A DNA stretch of 64,000 bases from Methylocella silvestris BL2 (GCF_000021745.1 NC_011666.1:2631001-2695000); one strand, 5' to 3'; numbered from the stretch's first letter, positions 43,979 through 53,377 are shown. A program made the numbers and translations. Notes: generated by a model from the sequence alone, not told the origin.

Positions 43979-44890
43979 TCACGGCCTCGCCTCCTTCAGC
44001 CCGGCCTCGACGTCAAGGTTCAGCACGGATCGCAACAGGGCGCCGGCCATGGGCGACGGCGGCTGCCGATCGAGAAGGACGAGGCCGATCATCTGGCTAT
44101 GGACGGGCTCGACGAGATCGAGCGCGATGAGGTCCGGCGCCGCGCCAAACACATAAAAGAAACTATGCGGCACGATGCTCGCCCATTCGCCGTGGCGCAG
44201 ATGCGAGCAGACGCCGAGGAAGGAATTGCTCACGATTTTCGGGCTGACCGTGACGCCGATCGATTTGGCGAGCTTGTCGATGATGCGCCGGTTCTGCATG
44301 TCGTCGCTGAGCAGGCACAAGGGCTTGCTGGCGGCCTCTTTCCAGCTGATTGCTTGGCGCGCGGCGAGAGCAGCCGTGCGCCTGGCGACGAAGACGTAGC
44401 GCTCGCGGTAGAGCGGCATCTGGCGAAGATTTTCCAGCGGCTCATTTTCGAGATAGGTCGCGCCGCCGTCGATCTCGAAGGCGTGCAGCATGCGCTCGAT
44501 TTCGCGCGAGGTCATCGACCGCACATCGACCGTCGCCGCCGGATGGGTCCGCGCAAAGCGGGAGGTCACGAAGGAGATCGCCGGCATCGCCGCCGGAATG
44601 ACGCCGAGGCGCAGGGTACCCGTGAGCGCCCGCCCCGCGCCGCTGATGTCGTCGCGCAGGCTGTTGTAGTCCGTGACGATCTGGCGTCCCCACATCAGGA
44701 CTTTTTCGCCTTCGGCCGTGAGGCCGACGAAACGCGGGCTTCGTATGACGAGTTGGACGCCGAGCGCCTCCTCCAGCTTGCGAATGGCCGCCGACAGGGT
44801 GGGCTGCGCAATGTTGCAGAGCTGCGCGGCGCGCGCAAAATGCCGCTCCCGCGCGAGCGTGACAAAATAGGACAAATGGCGAACCAGCAT
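43979..44890 (-). CDS. LysR-family transcriptional regulator
   Basis: 303 residues. The winged helix-turn-helix is at about 1-60 (VRHLSYFVTLARERHFARAA, then NIAQPTLSAAIRKLEEALG), followed by a periplasmic-binding-like effector domain. ATG 44888-44890 is used; the longer frame begins with TTG at 44920. It precedes the formate dehydrogenase gene on the same strand with a 252-base gap. Control of fdh is plausible but unproven. LysR regulators are usually divergent from their target, and none is here: the divergent neighbour is glutathione peroxidase, 186 bases away, which is an equal candidate. Confidence 0.9.
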   Translation of the reverse strand: MLVRHLSYFVTLARERHFARAAQLCNIAQPTLSAAIRKLEEALGVQLVIRSPRFVGLTAEGEKVLMWGRQIVTDYNSLRDDISGAGRALTGTLRLGVIPAAMPAISFVTSRFARTHPAATVDVRSMTSREIERMLHAFEIDGGATYLENEPLENLRQMPLYRERYVFVARRTAALAARQAISWKEAASKPLCLLSDDMQNRRIIDKLAKSIGVTVSPKIVSNSFLGVCSHLRHGEWASIVPHSFFYVFGAAPDLIALDLVEPVHSQMIGLVLLDRQPPSPMAGALLRSVLNLDVEAGLKEARP

Positions 44891-45076
44891 TTTCGGCGTC
44901 CGGGCGAGCGAAGCATTCAAGCTATTTCTTGCAAGATACAGCTTGAGCGCATGCGCGTCGATCCGCCGCGAGCGCGCGGGCGCGCTGCGCCCCTTTCATC
45001 GGCCGGGAAGCCTCTTGCCTAGCCCGCGCCGAAAATGCCTTTATGATCCACGCGCCAATCGGGGAAGGACGAAGAG

Positions 45077-45553
45077 ATGAACGCCTATGATTATTCGCTT
45101 CGGACGATCGATGGCGACGCCTTGCCGCTCGAAACTTTCAAGGGCAAGGCCGTGCTTCTCGTCAACACGGCGTCGGCCTGCGGACTGACGCCGCAATATG
45201 AGGCGCTGGAAGAACTTTACCGCAAATATCAGGACCGCGGGCTCGTCGTGCTCGGCGTGCCGTCAAATGATTTCGGCGGCCAGGAGCCGGGGACAGAAGC
45301 CGATATCAAGCAATTCTGCGCGCTGAAATTCAACATCGAATTCCCGCTCGCCTCCAAGGAAAAGGTGGCGGGCGCGGCGGCGCATCCGCTCTATCGCGCA
45401 ATCGCCAGCGAACTTGGCGAGGCCGCCGCGCCGAAATGGAATTTCCACAAATATCTGATCGGGCGGGACGGCGCGCTCAAGGCTTCGTTCGGATCGCGAA
45501 CGGTTCCCGACGCGCCGGAAATCGTCGCCGCCATCGAGGCGGCGTTGGCCTGA
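45077..45553 (+). CDS. Glutathione peroxidase family (thiol peroxidase)
   Basis: 158 residues. Catalytic triad-type residues: C35 in LVNTASACGLTPQY (cysteine, not selenocysteine), Gln in FGGQEPG, and Trp in PKWNFHKYLIG. Length and sequence match bacterial BtuE/Gpx proteins, which reduce hydroperoxides using thioredoxin or glutathione. ATG 45077 follows a GGGGAAGGACGAAGAG purine tract. Divergent from the LysR gene; convergent with dodecin, ten bases between. Confidence 0.93.
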   Translation: MNAYDYSLRTIDGDALPLETFKGKAVLLVNTASACGLTPQYEALEELYRKYQDRGLVVLGVPSNDFGGQEPGTEADIKQFCALKFNIEFPLASKEKVAGAAAHPLYRAIASELGEAAAPKWNFHKYLIGRDGALKASFGSRTVPDAPEIVAAIEAALA

Positions 45554-45562
45554 GTGGCGGCG

Positions 45563-45769
45563 TCAGTCGAGGGTGAAGCCGACCTTCAGCGTCACCTGAA
45601 AATGATGCACCTTGCCGTCCTCAATATGGCCCCGCGTCTCCACCACCTCGAACCAGCGCAGGTTCCGCAGCGTGCCGCTGGCGCGGACGATCGCGTTCCT
45701 GATCGCCTCGTCGGTCGAGACGGGCGAGGAGCCAACAAGTTCAACCACCTTATAGACATGATCTGACAT
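45563..45769 (-). CDS. Dodecin, flavin-storage protein
   Basis: 68 residues, the normal dodecin length. Marks: [20 protein letters not shown], the Trp that stacks on flavin ([14 protein letters not shown]), and the C-terminal strand [15 protein letters not shown]. Dodecamers bind riboflavin, FMN or FAD and buffer free flavin. A single short gene, convergent with glutathione peroxidase. Confidence 0.93.
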   Translation of the reverse strand: MSDHVYKVVELVGSSPVSTDEAIRNAIVRASGTLRNLRWFEVVETRGHIEDGKVHHFQVTLKVGFTLD

Positions 45770-45883
45770 ATCCGGTCCCTTTTCGTTTTTGATTAGACCG
45801 CGCGGGCGAACCCGCCGCGCTCAAGCTCTCGACCCATGATTATGGAGCATCCTGTCGGTCTGCAAGTCTGCAATGTTTCGGCG

Positions 45884-47668
45884 TCATTCTCGGCTCCCGT
45901 CGAGCGCCGCGAGCGCCGGGTCACCCTCCTCCTCCAGCCGCTGCAATTCGCGCCGGGCCCACTCATAGGAGGTTTCAAATACGTCCTCGAATCGCGACCA
46001 GTCGAGGAAACTCGATCCCGCGGAGGCGGGCGGCGACAGGATTAGGTCCTCGCGCCCGCGCGCGAAGCAATCCTGCCGCGCATTGCTGAACACCGATTTC
46101 TGGATGACGCTGATCGGCCCCGGACAGGGCGGCAGATTGCGCCGCAACGGGTTGAGATAGGCAAGCGCCAGCTCCAGCCGGCCGGGAAGCCTGTCATAAT
46201 CCACATCGAGCGGGGGCGATGGGGGCAGGCCGAGGGAAACGACGACATTGGGGCCCGATTTCAGCGAGGCCATGGGCTCCAGCGGCACATTGTCGGCGAT
46301 CGCCCCATCGACCAGCATGGCGCCCTCTTTGGTGATGACTGGCGGCAGCACGCCCGGAATCGAGCTCGACGCCCGCACCGCACGCCAGACCGGGCCGGAG
46401 CGCAAAAGCTGCATCCGGTTCATCGACAGATCGGTGGCGATGGCGAAAAACGGCTTCCAGACGTCTTCGATATCGGTCTCGCCATAACGGCGCTTCAGCG
46501 CCTCGTCGAAGGGGCGATGATCCAGCAGCGAATAGCGCGGAATGGTCATTTTCCGCAGCGCGCGGCTTTCGATGAAAATATGGCGGACGCCGGCAAGAAC
46601 CTCTTGCGTGCCGCGCAGCAGCGCAAAGGCCGCCGCCATCCCTGAGCCGACGCTGGAGCCGCCGAACATGTCGAATGACAGCCCGCGCTCGCTCAGCGCC
46701 TTGTAGACGCCGATATGAGCCACGCCGAATGCGCCGCCCCCGCCTGCGACGAAGCCCGTCGCACGGCCCGTTAGAAAGCGCGAGAGACTGGCGAAATCCT
46801 GGCCGTCCTCCAGCGAGACATGGTGGATCATGCCCATGTCGCGGCCCTCCAGCCATCGCCGCGTTCCGGTCACGGCGCCGCGCCGGCGCGGATGAAGGCG
46901 CACGAGCCTGCGCCGCGCGGGCGGAATCAGCTCAAAGGCGAAGGCCTCGATCTCGTTTGGCGGCTGCGGCTCGTCGCCGTCAACGACGACCACGAGTTCG
47001 TCGGCAAGCCGCAGGCGGGCGCGGGTCCATTCGGTCAGCGTCTCGTCGGTCAGGAAAATCGCGACCGGCGGCGCGGGCTCGGCTCCGAGATCCGTGACGC
47101 TGGAGAGGATGCGCGCCTTTTCAGAACCGGAGAGCGCCGCCGCGAGCCGCTCAAAAAACAGCGGCGGGACCGCGCCGCTCCCGCCCCTGACAATGGCGAT
47201 CCCACTTGCTGGGGCGAGTTTAGGCAGGTGCAGCATGTTGCGCGTCGTGGCGTCGAGCCGCTTCGCCAGCCATTCGATCAGCGTGCGCTCGACCCCCGGC
47301 GCCAGCGCCTTGATGCGCTCGAAGGCGACATAGTCGATCTCGATAACGGTCGAAGGGCGCAGCGCAATAACGCTCGCGCGCCGGCGACCGCCCGCGAAAA
47401 AGGCGATCTCGCCGATCGGCTGGCCGGGGCCGATCTCGGCGACGATCTGGTCTCGCTCGGCGACGCGCGCCTCAAACCGGCCCGAGAGGACGAGATAGAA
47501 AGCGAAGGCGTCGTCGCCCTCTTTCAGAAGAAGCTCGCCGCGCGCAAGCTCCCGCACGCGCAGCCGGCCGGCGATCAGGCTCAGGCTTTTATCCGAAAGA
47601 TCTCGGAACAGCTCAAGACCACGCAAAGCCGCGATCTGTTCCGACGCCACGGTCGCCTGCTCCGGCAT
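45884..47668 (-). CDS. Patatin-like phospholipase with N-terminal cyclic-nucleotide-binding domain
   Basis: 594 residues. Residues ~10-130 are a CAP_ED-type domain (LFRDLSDKSLSLIAGRLRVR; DAFAFYLVLSGRFEARVAER; IGPGQPIGEIAFFAGGRRRA). A middle ~150 residues are a linker region. The patatin domain from ~300 has the oxyanion loop GFVAGGGGAFGVAHIGVYKA, nucleophile S339 in GGSSVGSG and Asp454 in MLVDGAIADNVPL, the Ser-Asp dyad of the family. Resembles the NTE/YlbK-RssA class, which act as lysophospholipases at the inner membrane. Start ATG 47668 follows AGGAGG. The divergent GH94-like gene begins 172 bases away. Confidence 0.92.
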   Translation of the reverse strand: MPEQATVASEQIAALRGLELFRDLSDKSLSLIAGRLRVRELARGELLLKEGDDAFAFYLVLSGRFEARVAERDQIVAEIGPGQPIGEIAFFAGGRRRASVIALRPSTVIEIDYVAFERIKALAPGVERTLIEWLAKRLDATTRNMLHLPKLAPASGIAIVRGGSGAVPPLFFERLAAALSGSEKARILSSVTDLGAEPAPPVAIFLTDETLTEWTRARLRLADELVVVVDGDEPQPPNEIEAFAFELIPPARRRLVRLHPRRRGAVTGTRRWLEGRDMGMIHHVSLEDGQDFASLSRFLTGRATGFVAGGGGAFGVAHIGVYKALSERGLSFDMFGGSSVGSGMAAAFALLRGTQEVLAGVRHIFIESRALRKMTIPRYSLLDHRPFDEALKRRYGETDIEDVWKPFFAIATDLSMNRMQLLRSGPVWRAVRASSSIPGVLPPVITKEGAMLVDGAIADNVPLEPMASLKSGPNVVVSLGLPPSPPLDVDYDRLPGRLELALAYLNPLRRNLPPCPGPISVIQKSVFSNARQDCFARGREDLILSPPASAGSSFLDWSRFEDVFETSYEWARRELQRLEEEGDPALAALDGSRE

Positions 47669-47841
47669 CGCCGCCTCCTTTTGGAGCGCCTGTCCCTTCG
47701 CAGGATCTTTGCGCCTTGAAGCAGCATACGTCGATTTGCGATGAAGGTTCCATCTTTTCGGTTGCGGGCCGCGGCCTCGCCCCGCCATTCTGCGGCCTCT
47801 GCTCCCTGATTCCCCAAGCAACAGCCAAGACCGAGATTTAA

Positions 47842-50800
47842 ATGACCGGCATTGAGGCGCGCCGCTGGACAACGCCGCGCGATGAGAACCTTGGCCTTCG
47901 CCGAATTTCGAACGCTTGCGGCCTGTCCGTCGCCGCGCTGCCGAATGGCGCGCTGTTTGCGATCGAGCATCAAGGCGCCGGCGCGCCGGTCCTCGTCAAT
48001 CAGACGCTCGGCTCGCCCGTCGCAGGCGCGATCTCCCGCATCTATCTGCGGATCGAGGGCGAAGAGCCGATCGAGATAACCGGCCCGGGCGCGGCGATGT
48101 TTGGGCAAGGCGCCGACCGCTTTGTCTGGGACAGCCAATCGCATGGAATTTTTCGCCGCGTCACGCTGCTCTTGCAGCCGAGCGCCAGCGCCTGGATCTG
48201 GCGCCTCGATGTCGAGAACCGCGGCGGCGAGCCGCGCGCGATGGATGCGATTTTAATCCAGGACATCGGCCTTGGGCCGCGCGGTTTCCTCATGAACAAT
48301 GAGGCCTATGTCTCGCAATATGTCGATCATTTTATCAGCCCGCATGAGCGTTTCGGCCCTGTTGTGATGAGCCGCCAGAATCTCGCGCAGGACGGGTTCT
48401 GTCCCTTCGCCATGCATGGGTGTTTTGACGGCGCCGCCGGCTTTGCGACGGACGGCAAGCAGCTGTTTGGCCCCGCCTTCCGCGACTCCGACTTGTTTCG
48501 TTTTCCTTATGGAACGGACCTGCCGAACCAGCGGCTGCAACATGAGATGGCCTGCGTCGCGATCCAGTCGACGCCGCTGCGGCTCGGCGCGGGCGCGCGT
48601 GAATCCCGAACGTTTTTTGGGCTGTTCGCGCCGGATCAGCCACAGGCCTCAAGCGACGTGGATCTTGCGCGCATCGATGCGATCGACTGGCGCGCGCCGG
48701 ATTTTTCCGAGGCGCCGCTCATGGCGCGCCCGGCGCGCAGCATAGTTGAAGCCGCGCCAGTTGCGATCGCCGACGCCCTCGACGATGACGAGATCGCGCG
48801 CCTCTACCCAGACCGCTTCGAGGAGGAGTGGATTGACGGCCGGCTGATGTCTTTCTTCACGCCGGACGGGCCGCATAATCGGCATGTCGTGTTGCGCGAC
48901 AAGGAGCGGATCGTGACGCGCCGCCATGGCGCGCTGATGCGCTCCGGCGCCGCCATGCTGCCAGATGATTCGACGCTCTGCGCGACGGCCTGGATGCATG
49001 GCGTATTCGCGGCGCAGCTGACAATCGGCAACACCTCATTCCACAAGCTGTTTTCGGTCTCGCGCGATCCCTATAATGTCACGCGCGGAAGCGGCCTGCG
49101 CATGCTCGCCGAGATCGATGGACGTTGGCGCCTGCTCGCGACGCCATCGGCTTTCGAGATCGGGCTCAATGACTGCCGCTGGATCTACAGGATCGGCGCG
49201 CGAACGATCATCGTATCTGCGATCGTGTCCGGCGCAGATTCGGCGATGGCGTTTGCGCTCGATTTCGAAGGCGAGCCCTGCCGCTTCCTTGTTTTTGGCC
49301 ATCTCGCTTTAGGCGAGCGCGAATATGATCATCATAGCCGGGTCGAAATCGACCCTGTTTCGATGCGCGTGACGCTGCGCCCCGATCCGGACTGGCTGTG
49401 GGGCCAGCGCTATCCTCAAGCCGCCTATCATATCGTCAGCCCAGAGCCCGCTGACATCGCGGCGATCGGCGGCGACGAATTATTATATGAGGATGCTCAT
49501 CAATCCGACGGTTCCTGCGTCGCGCTCCGCACGAGGCCGGTCACAGCCTTCTCCTTCGCTGTCGTCGGCTCAATGACGAGCGGCGCCGAAGCCAAGATCC
49601 TCGCCGAAAAATATGCGCGCCGGATTTTGCGCGAAGAACTTCTGGAGGCCGCGCAAGAATTCTGGAAACGCATCACCCGCGGCGCTCGCGTCCAGGGCGA
49701 TCGCGCGCTGGATACGCTGATCCCCTGGCTTGCGCATGACGCGATGATCCACCTTACCGTTCCGCACGGGCTCGAACAATATACCGGCGCGGCCTGGGGC
49801 GTGCGCGACGTCTGCCAGGGTCCTGTCGAGCTGTTGCTGGCGCTGCGTCACGACGAGCCAGTCAAGGAGATTTTGCGCCTCGTCTTCGCCCAGCAATATG
49901 CAGAGACAGGCGATTGGCCGCAATGGTTCATGCTCGATCCCTATGCGATCATTCAGGATCGCGTCAGCCATGGCGATGTAATCATATGGCCGCTGAAAGC
50001 CGTCAACGACTACATCGAGGCGACGGGCGATTTCGCATTTCTTGACGAGCATATCGTGTGGCGCGGCAGGGAGGATCTCGAGCGCACCCCGCGCAAGGAC
50101 AGCGTTCTCCGCCATATCGAGAAACTGATCGAGGCCATTCGCGCGCGCTTCGTGCCGGGAACGCATCTCCTCTCCTATGGCCACGGCGACTGGAACGATT
50201 CGCTACAACCCGTCGATCCGACGATGCGCGACATTATGGCGTCGAGCTGGACGGTCAGCCTGCTCTATCAACAACTGGGCCGCTACGCCGCCATCCTTGA
50301 AAAAACCGCGCGCGCCGGCGAAGCGACCTCGCTCACCGAACTCGCGGACGCTATGCGGGCCGACTTCAACGCCTTGTTGGTCGGCGATGGAATCGTGGCC
50401 GGCTATGGCGTCTTCGAGCCCGGCGCTTCCGGGCCGGAATTGCTGCTGCATCCGCGCGACGCGCGCACCGGCCTGCATTATTCGCTGCTGCCGATGACGC
50501 GCTCGATCATCGGCGATCTGTTTACGCCAGATCAGGCGGAACACCATGTTCGCATTATCAACGACCATCTTCTGTTTGCCGATGGAGCCCGGCTGATGGA
50601 CCGCCCCGTTCCCTATCACGGCGGTCCGCAGAGCATTTTTCGCCGCGCCGAATCGGCGAGTTTTTTTGGCCGCGAAATCGGGCTCATGTATGTACATTCC
50701 CATCTACGCTTCGGCGAGGCGCTGGCCCACCGCGGGGATCTCGACGGGCTTTCCGACGCGCTTGGCGCGGTAAATCCCATCTCGATCGGCGACAGGCTTG

Positions 50801-51072
50801 AAAGCGCCCTGCCGCGCCAGCGCAACGCCTTCTTCTCCAGCAGCGACGCCGCTTTTGCCGACCGCGCTTCGGCCAGCGCCGATTGGGATCGTCTCAAGCG
50901 CGGCGAAATCGGCCTCGAAGGCGGCTGGCGGATCTATTCGAGCGGACCTGGCATCTTCATGAATCTGTTGATCCGCCACGGTTTCGGGCGCCAGAGGCTT
51001 TGGGGACGCGAGACGCCGCAACAAGGCTGGAGCCACGCCACGCTCGAATGGGATCTGGACACGACAGCGTAG
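47842..51072 (+). CDS. GH94-like glycoside phosphorylase (large form)
   Basis: 1076 residues, no signal peptide, so cytoplasmic. N-terminal beta-sandwich (to about 560: LSVAALPNGALFAIEHQGAG; YVSQYVDHFISPHERFGPVV) and an (alpha/alpha)6 barrel. The barrel marks are YTGAAWGVRDVCQGPVELLL (D656, Q659) and the HGDWNDSLQPVDP motif (781-793), in which GH94 enzymes place the general acid. C-terminal LLHPRDARTGLHYSLLPMTR and GGPQSIFRRAESASFFGREI line the active site. GH94 and the related GH149/GH161 families phosphorolyse beta-glucosides; the length is close to 1,2-beta-oligoglucan and 1,3-beta-glucan phosphorylases. Which linkage is used is not visible. No sugar transporter adjoins it. Confidence 0.82.
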   Translation: MTGIEARRWTTPRDENLGLRRISNACGLSVAALPNGALFAIEHQGAGAPVLVNQTLGSPVAGAISRIYLRIEGEEPIEITGPGAAMFGQGADRFVWDSQSHGIFRRVTLLLQPSASAWIWRLDVENRGGEPRAMDAILIQDIGLGPRGFLMNNEAYVSQYVDHFISPHERFGPVVMSRQNLAQDGFCPFAMHGCFDGAAGFATDGKQLFGPAFRDSDLFRFPYGTDLPNQRLQHEMACVAIQSTPLRLGAGARESRTFFGLFAPDQPQASSDVDLARIDAIDWRAPDFSEAPLMARPARSIVEAAPVAIADALDDDEIARLYPDRFEEEWIDGRLMSFFTPDGPHNRHVVLRDKERIVTRRHGALMRSGAAMLPDDSTLCATAWMHGVFAAQLTIGNTSFHKLFSVSRDPYNVTRGSGLRMLAEIDGRWRLLATPSAFEIGLNDCRWIYRIGARTIIVSAIVSGADSAMAFALDFEGEPCRFLVFGHLALGEREYDHHSRVEIDPVSMRVTLRPDPDWLWGQRYPQAAYHIVSPEPADIAAIGGDELLYEDAHQSDGSCVALRTRPVTAFSFAVVGSMTSGAEAKILAEKYARRILREELLEAAQEFWKRITRGARVQGDRALDTLIPWLAHDAMIHLTVPHGLEQYTGAAWGVRDVCQGPVELLLALRHDEPVKEILRLVFAQQYAETGDWPQWFMLDPYAIIQDRVSHGDVIIWPLKAVNDYIEATGDFAFLDEHIVWRGREDLERTPRKDSVLRHIEKLIEAIRARFVPGTHLLSYGHGDWNDSLQPVDPTMRDIMASSWTVSLLYQQLGRYAAILEKTARAGEATSLTELADAMRADFNALLVGDGIVAGYGVFEPGASGPELLLHPRDARTGLHYSLLPMTRSIIGDLFTPDQAEHHVRIINDHLLFADGARLMDRPVPYHGGPQSIFRRAESASFFGREIGLMYVHSHLRFGEALAHRGDLDGLSDALGAVNPISIGDRLESALPRQRNAFFSSSDAAFADRASASADWDRLKRGEIGLEGGWRIYSSGPGIFMNLLIRHGFGRQRLWGRETPQQGWSHATLEWDLDTTA

Positions 51073-51205
51073 CGCGGCCTGCTCGCCAAGCGTGTAGAAT
51101 TCGCCATTACGACGAGAGTGGTATTGGCGCCCCGAATTGCCGGCTTCCCTACAGTGCGAAAATAGGACATTCTGCAGCTGCAACGCCCAGATGAGGACGT
51201 TAAGC

Positions 51206-52243
51206 ATGAGCACGCTCTCGACGCTCGGCAATATTCAGCTTGATCGCTCCGCCGCTTTTCCCGCGAAATTTGCGGACAACCCGTTTCGAACGGTCGTGCT
51301 CGGGGCGATCCAACGGCGCAACGCCGTTCTCGACGCCTTGTTCTACGATGTAGACGTGGTCACGCCCGAGGAGACGCCTGATCTCGCGTTCTGGCTCGCG
51401 CGCGAGGGGGCGGTTCTTGCCGTCCCGCCATCGGGGCAGGGAAAGATCCAGCTTTTCCTGACGCCGCAGGAATTTTTCAGGGATGGCGGAGATGTCGCCG
51501 CGCTGGCGGTCGCGGGCGTCGGCAGCTCCGCCCTCGGCGCCGCGGCTTTCGCGCGCAATGTCGCGGATGCACTCGGCAAGCCGGTCGCCGCCGTGGTTTC
51601 AGGTTACGGCCTTGCCGACGTCCTGACCGAAGCGCTCGGCGGATTCTTCTGGTTCGGCGGCCTCAACAGCATCCGCCACATTTTCGAGCCGCTCGACGCC
51701 GCCTCAAAAAGCTTCTCCAAGACAGAGCAGTCGCTGGAAGCGAGCGACGGCGTCGCGTGGACGCGAACCAGCAAGGATACGGAAACCGTCATCACGCTCC
51801 TGACCCATGATCACTTTGCTGGAAAGCTGCTGATCGGTCACTCCAAAGGAAATCTCGTTCTCTCTGAAGCCTTGTATGCGATCGTTGCGGAGCATCCGGC
51901 TAAGGCACTCGAACTCGCCGCTACCTCGCGCATCGTCACGATCAGCGCCAAGATCGGCATGCCTGTGCCGTTCCACAATGTAATCGACGTGATGGGGGAG
52001 TGGGATTGGTTCGGCGCTCTCAACTCCCGGCCGGACATTAAAGCTGACTATACCGCGCCGCATGCGTGGCACAGCACCAACCCGGCCTTCCCGATGAATA
52101 TGGGACTCAAGGTCACTGAGACGCTGCGCGCGGTCCTGCCGATGTTCGAGGAGCGAACCACGGCGCAGTCGATGGTGAAAATCCCTTCCACGCTCGACAT
52201 GCCGCAGGTTCTGACGGCAGGCCTCCGCGCCACCACCGGATAA
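51206..52243 (+). CDS. Unrecognised protein with a GxSxG-like motif
   Basis: 345 residues. Begins STLSTLGNIQLDRSAAFPAK. The segment LLIGHSKGNLVLSEALYAIV (G211-H-S213-K-G215) is the nucleophile elbow of an alpha/beta hydrolase. Upstream segments such as AALAVAGVGSSALGAAAFAR and VAAVVSGYGLADVLTEALGG fit an alpha/beta fold, and the Trp/Phe-rich GGFFWFGGLNSIRHIFEPLD suggests a hydrophobic contact. I see the motif, not the enzyme. ATG 51206 with GAGGACG upstream is better than the frame start at 51137. It follows the GH94-like gene by 133 bases in the same direction, possibly in one unit. Downstream is a convergent YCII gene. Confidence 0.6.
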   Translation: MSTLSTLGNIQLDRSAAFPAKFADNPFRTVVLGAIQRRNAVLDALFYDVDVVTPEETPDLAFWLAREGAVLAVPPSGQGKIQLFLTPQEFFRDGGDVAALAVAGVGSSALGAAAFARNVADALGKPVAAVVSGYGLADVLTEALGGFFWFGGLNSIRHIFEPLDAASKSFSKTEQSLEASDGVAWTRTSKDTETVITLLTHDHFAGKLLIGHSKGNLVLSEALYAIVAEHPAKALELAATSRIVTISAKIGMPVPFHNVIDVMGEWDWFGALNSRPDIKADYTAPHAWHSTNPAFPMNMGLKVTETLRAVLPMFEERTTAQSMVKIPSTLDMPQVLTAGLRATTG

Positions 52244-52299
52244 GGCGTGGGCGCGGTGATCTCCGCCGCGCCGTAAAGAACACGGCGACGGACGACGCC

Positions 52300-52722
52300 T
52301 CAGCGGCCGGCCAGCTTCTCGCGGAGCCGGTCTTCCTGTTCCGCGAGTTTGGGCGTTAGCGCTTCGCCGAAGTCGGCGGCCTCGAACAGCGGGCGAATTT
52401 CGATCTCGCTCGGGCCAGGCATCGGATTGGGACAGCGCTTCACCCATTCGACTGCCTCGGCGATGTCCTTGACCTGCCAGAGCCAGAAGCCGGCGATCAC
52501 CTCGCGCGTCTCGGCAAAGGGACCGTCCGTGACGATACGGCTCGCGCCGTCGAAAGCGACGCGCTTGCCCTTCGCCGACGGCTTCAGACCCTCGCCGGCC
52601 AGCATCACGCCGGCGGCGACGAGCTCTTCATTGAACTTGCCCATGGCCTCAAGGAGCGCGGTTTCGGGCATGATCCCCGCCTCGCTGTCTTTCGTCGCCT
52701 TCACCAGAACCATAACGCGCAT
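52300..52722 (-). CDS. YCII-related (DGPF) protein
   Basis: 140 residues. Family marks: RVMVLVKATKDSEAGIMP, the DGPF motif in ASRIVTDGPFAETREVIAGF, and WLWQVKDIAEAVEWVKRCPN, with a final charged tail (KLAEQEDRLREKLAGR). A ferredoxin-like fold of uncertain catalytic role. Often sits with sigma-factor genes, but none is seen here. ATG 52722 is preceded by GAGGAGG; the frame starts upstream at 52800. Confidence 0.87.
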   Translation of the reverse strand: MRVMVLVKATKDSEAGIMPETALLEAMGKFNEELVAAGVMLAGEGLKPSAKGKRVAFDGASRIVTDGPFAETREVIAGFWLWQVKDIAEAVEWVKRCPNPMPGPSEIEIRPLFEAADFGEALTPKLAEQEDRLREKLAGR

Positions 52723-52840
52723 CGCCTGCCTCCTCTGATCCGCGAAGGCCGAGCCGGCCTTGCTGATCATACGACGAATGAGCGGCGGCGGGATCGACAT
52801 CCCGCCAAAACTTTCTTCAAACGGGAGGCGGCCTGGGATT

Positions 52841-53359
52841 TTAGCGTTTCACCCGGCGCGGCGCCGGCGCCGACGCCTCATGCTTTTCGGCGTAGCGCTC
52901 GCACATCGCCGCGCTCGCCGCCGGCCCCGGGGCAAGCTTCAGCCGCTTTCCGGCCAAAGGCTCGCCGGTCGCGCGATCGACGAGAACGGGATCGAGCGCG
53001 CGGCCGGTGTCGAGATCGACGATCTGCAGCGCCTCGCCCTCCGGCGCGAAATGGCGATTGCCATAATCCAGCAAAGCGAGAATCACGGGGAAAAAATCGC
53101 GGCCGCGATCGGTCAGCACATATTCATAGCGCTTCGGCCGCTCCTTATAGAGCCGGCGTTCGAGCAGCCCATCCTCGACCAGCGTGCGCAGCCGCCGAGT
53201 CAACATGTTGGGGGCGATCTTGAGGCTCGCCTCGAAGGCGTCGAAGCGCGTGACGCCGTTGATGGCGTCGCGCAGAATCAGCATGCTCCACCATTCGCCG
53301 ACTCTTTCGAGACTGCGCGCGATCGGGCATTCCATGGCTTCGAAGCTCTTGCGACGCAT
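52841..53359 (-). CDS. HxlR-family regulator
   Basis: 172 residues. The winged helix starts RRKSFEAMECPIARSLERVG, with EWWSMLILRDAINGVTRFDA and the recognition region APNMLTRRLRTLVEDGLLER, typical of HxlR. A ~60-residue C-terminal extension follows (VDLDTGRALDPVLVDRATGE), seen in some members. Frame starts exist upstream (53512, 53470). ATG 53359 gives the usual family N-terminus and leaves a 13-base inverted repeat as a control element upstream. Target unknown; the YCII gene downstream on the same strand is the closest candidate. Confidence 0.82.
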   Translation of the reverse strand: MRRKSFEAMECPIARSLERVGEWWSMLILRDAINGVTRFDAFEASLKIAPNMLTRRLRTLVEDGLLERRLYKERPKRYEYVLTDRGRDFFPVILALLDYGNRHFAPEGEALQIVDLDTGRALDPVLVDRATGEPLAGKRLKLAPGPAASAAMCERYAEKHEASAPAPRRVKR

Positions 53360-53377
53360 GGCAGTTACAAAAGCGGC

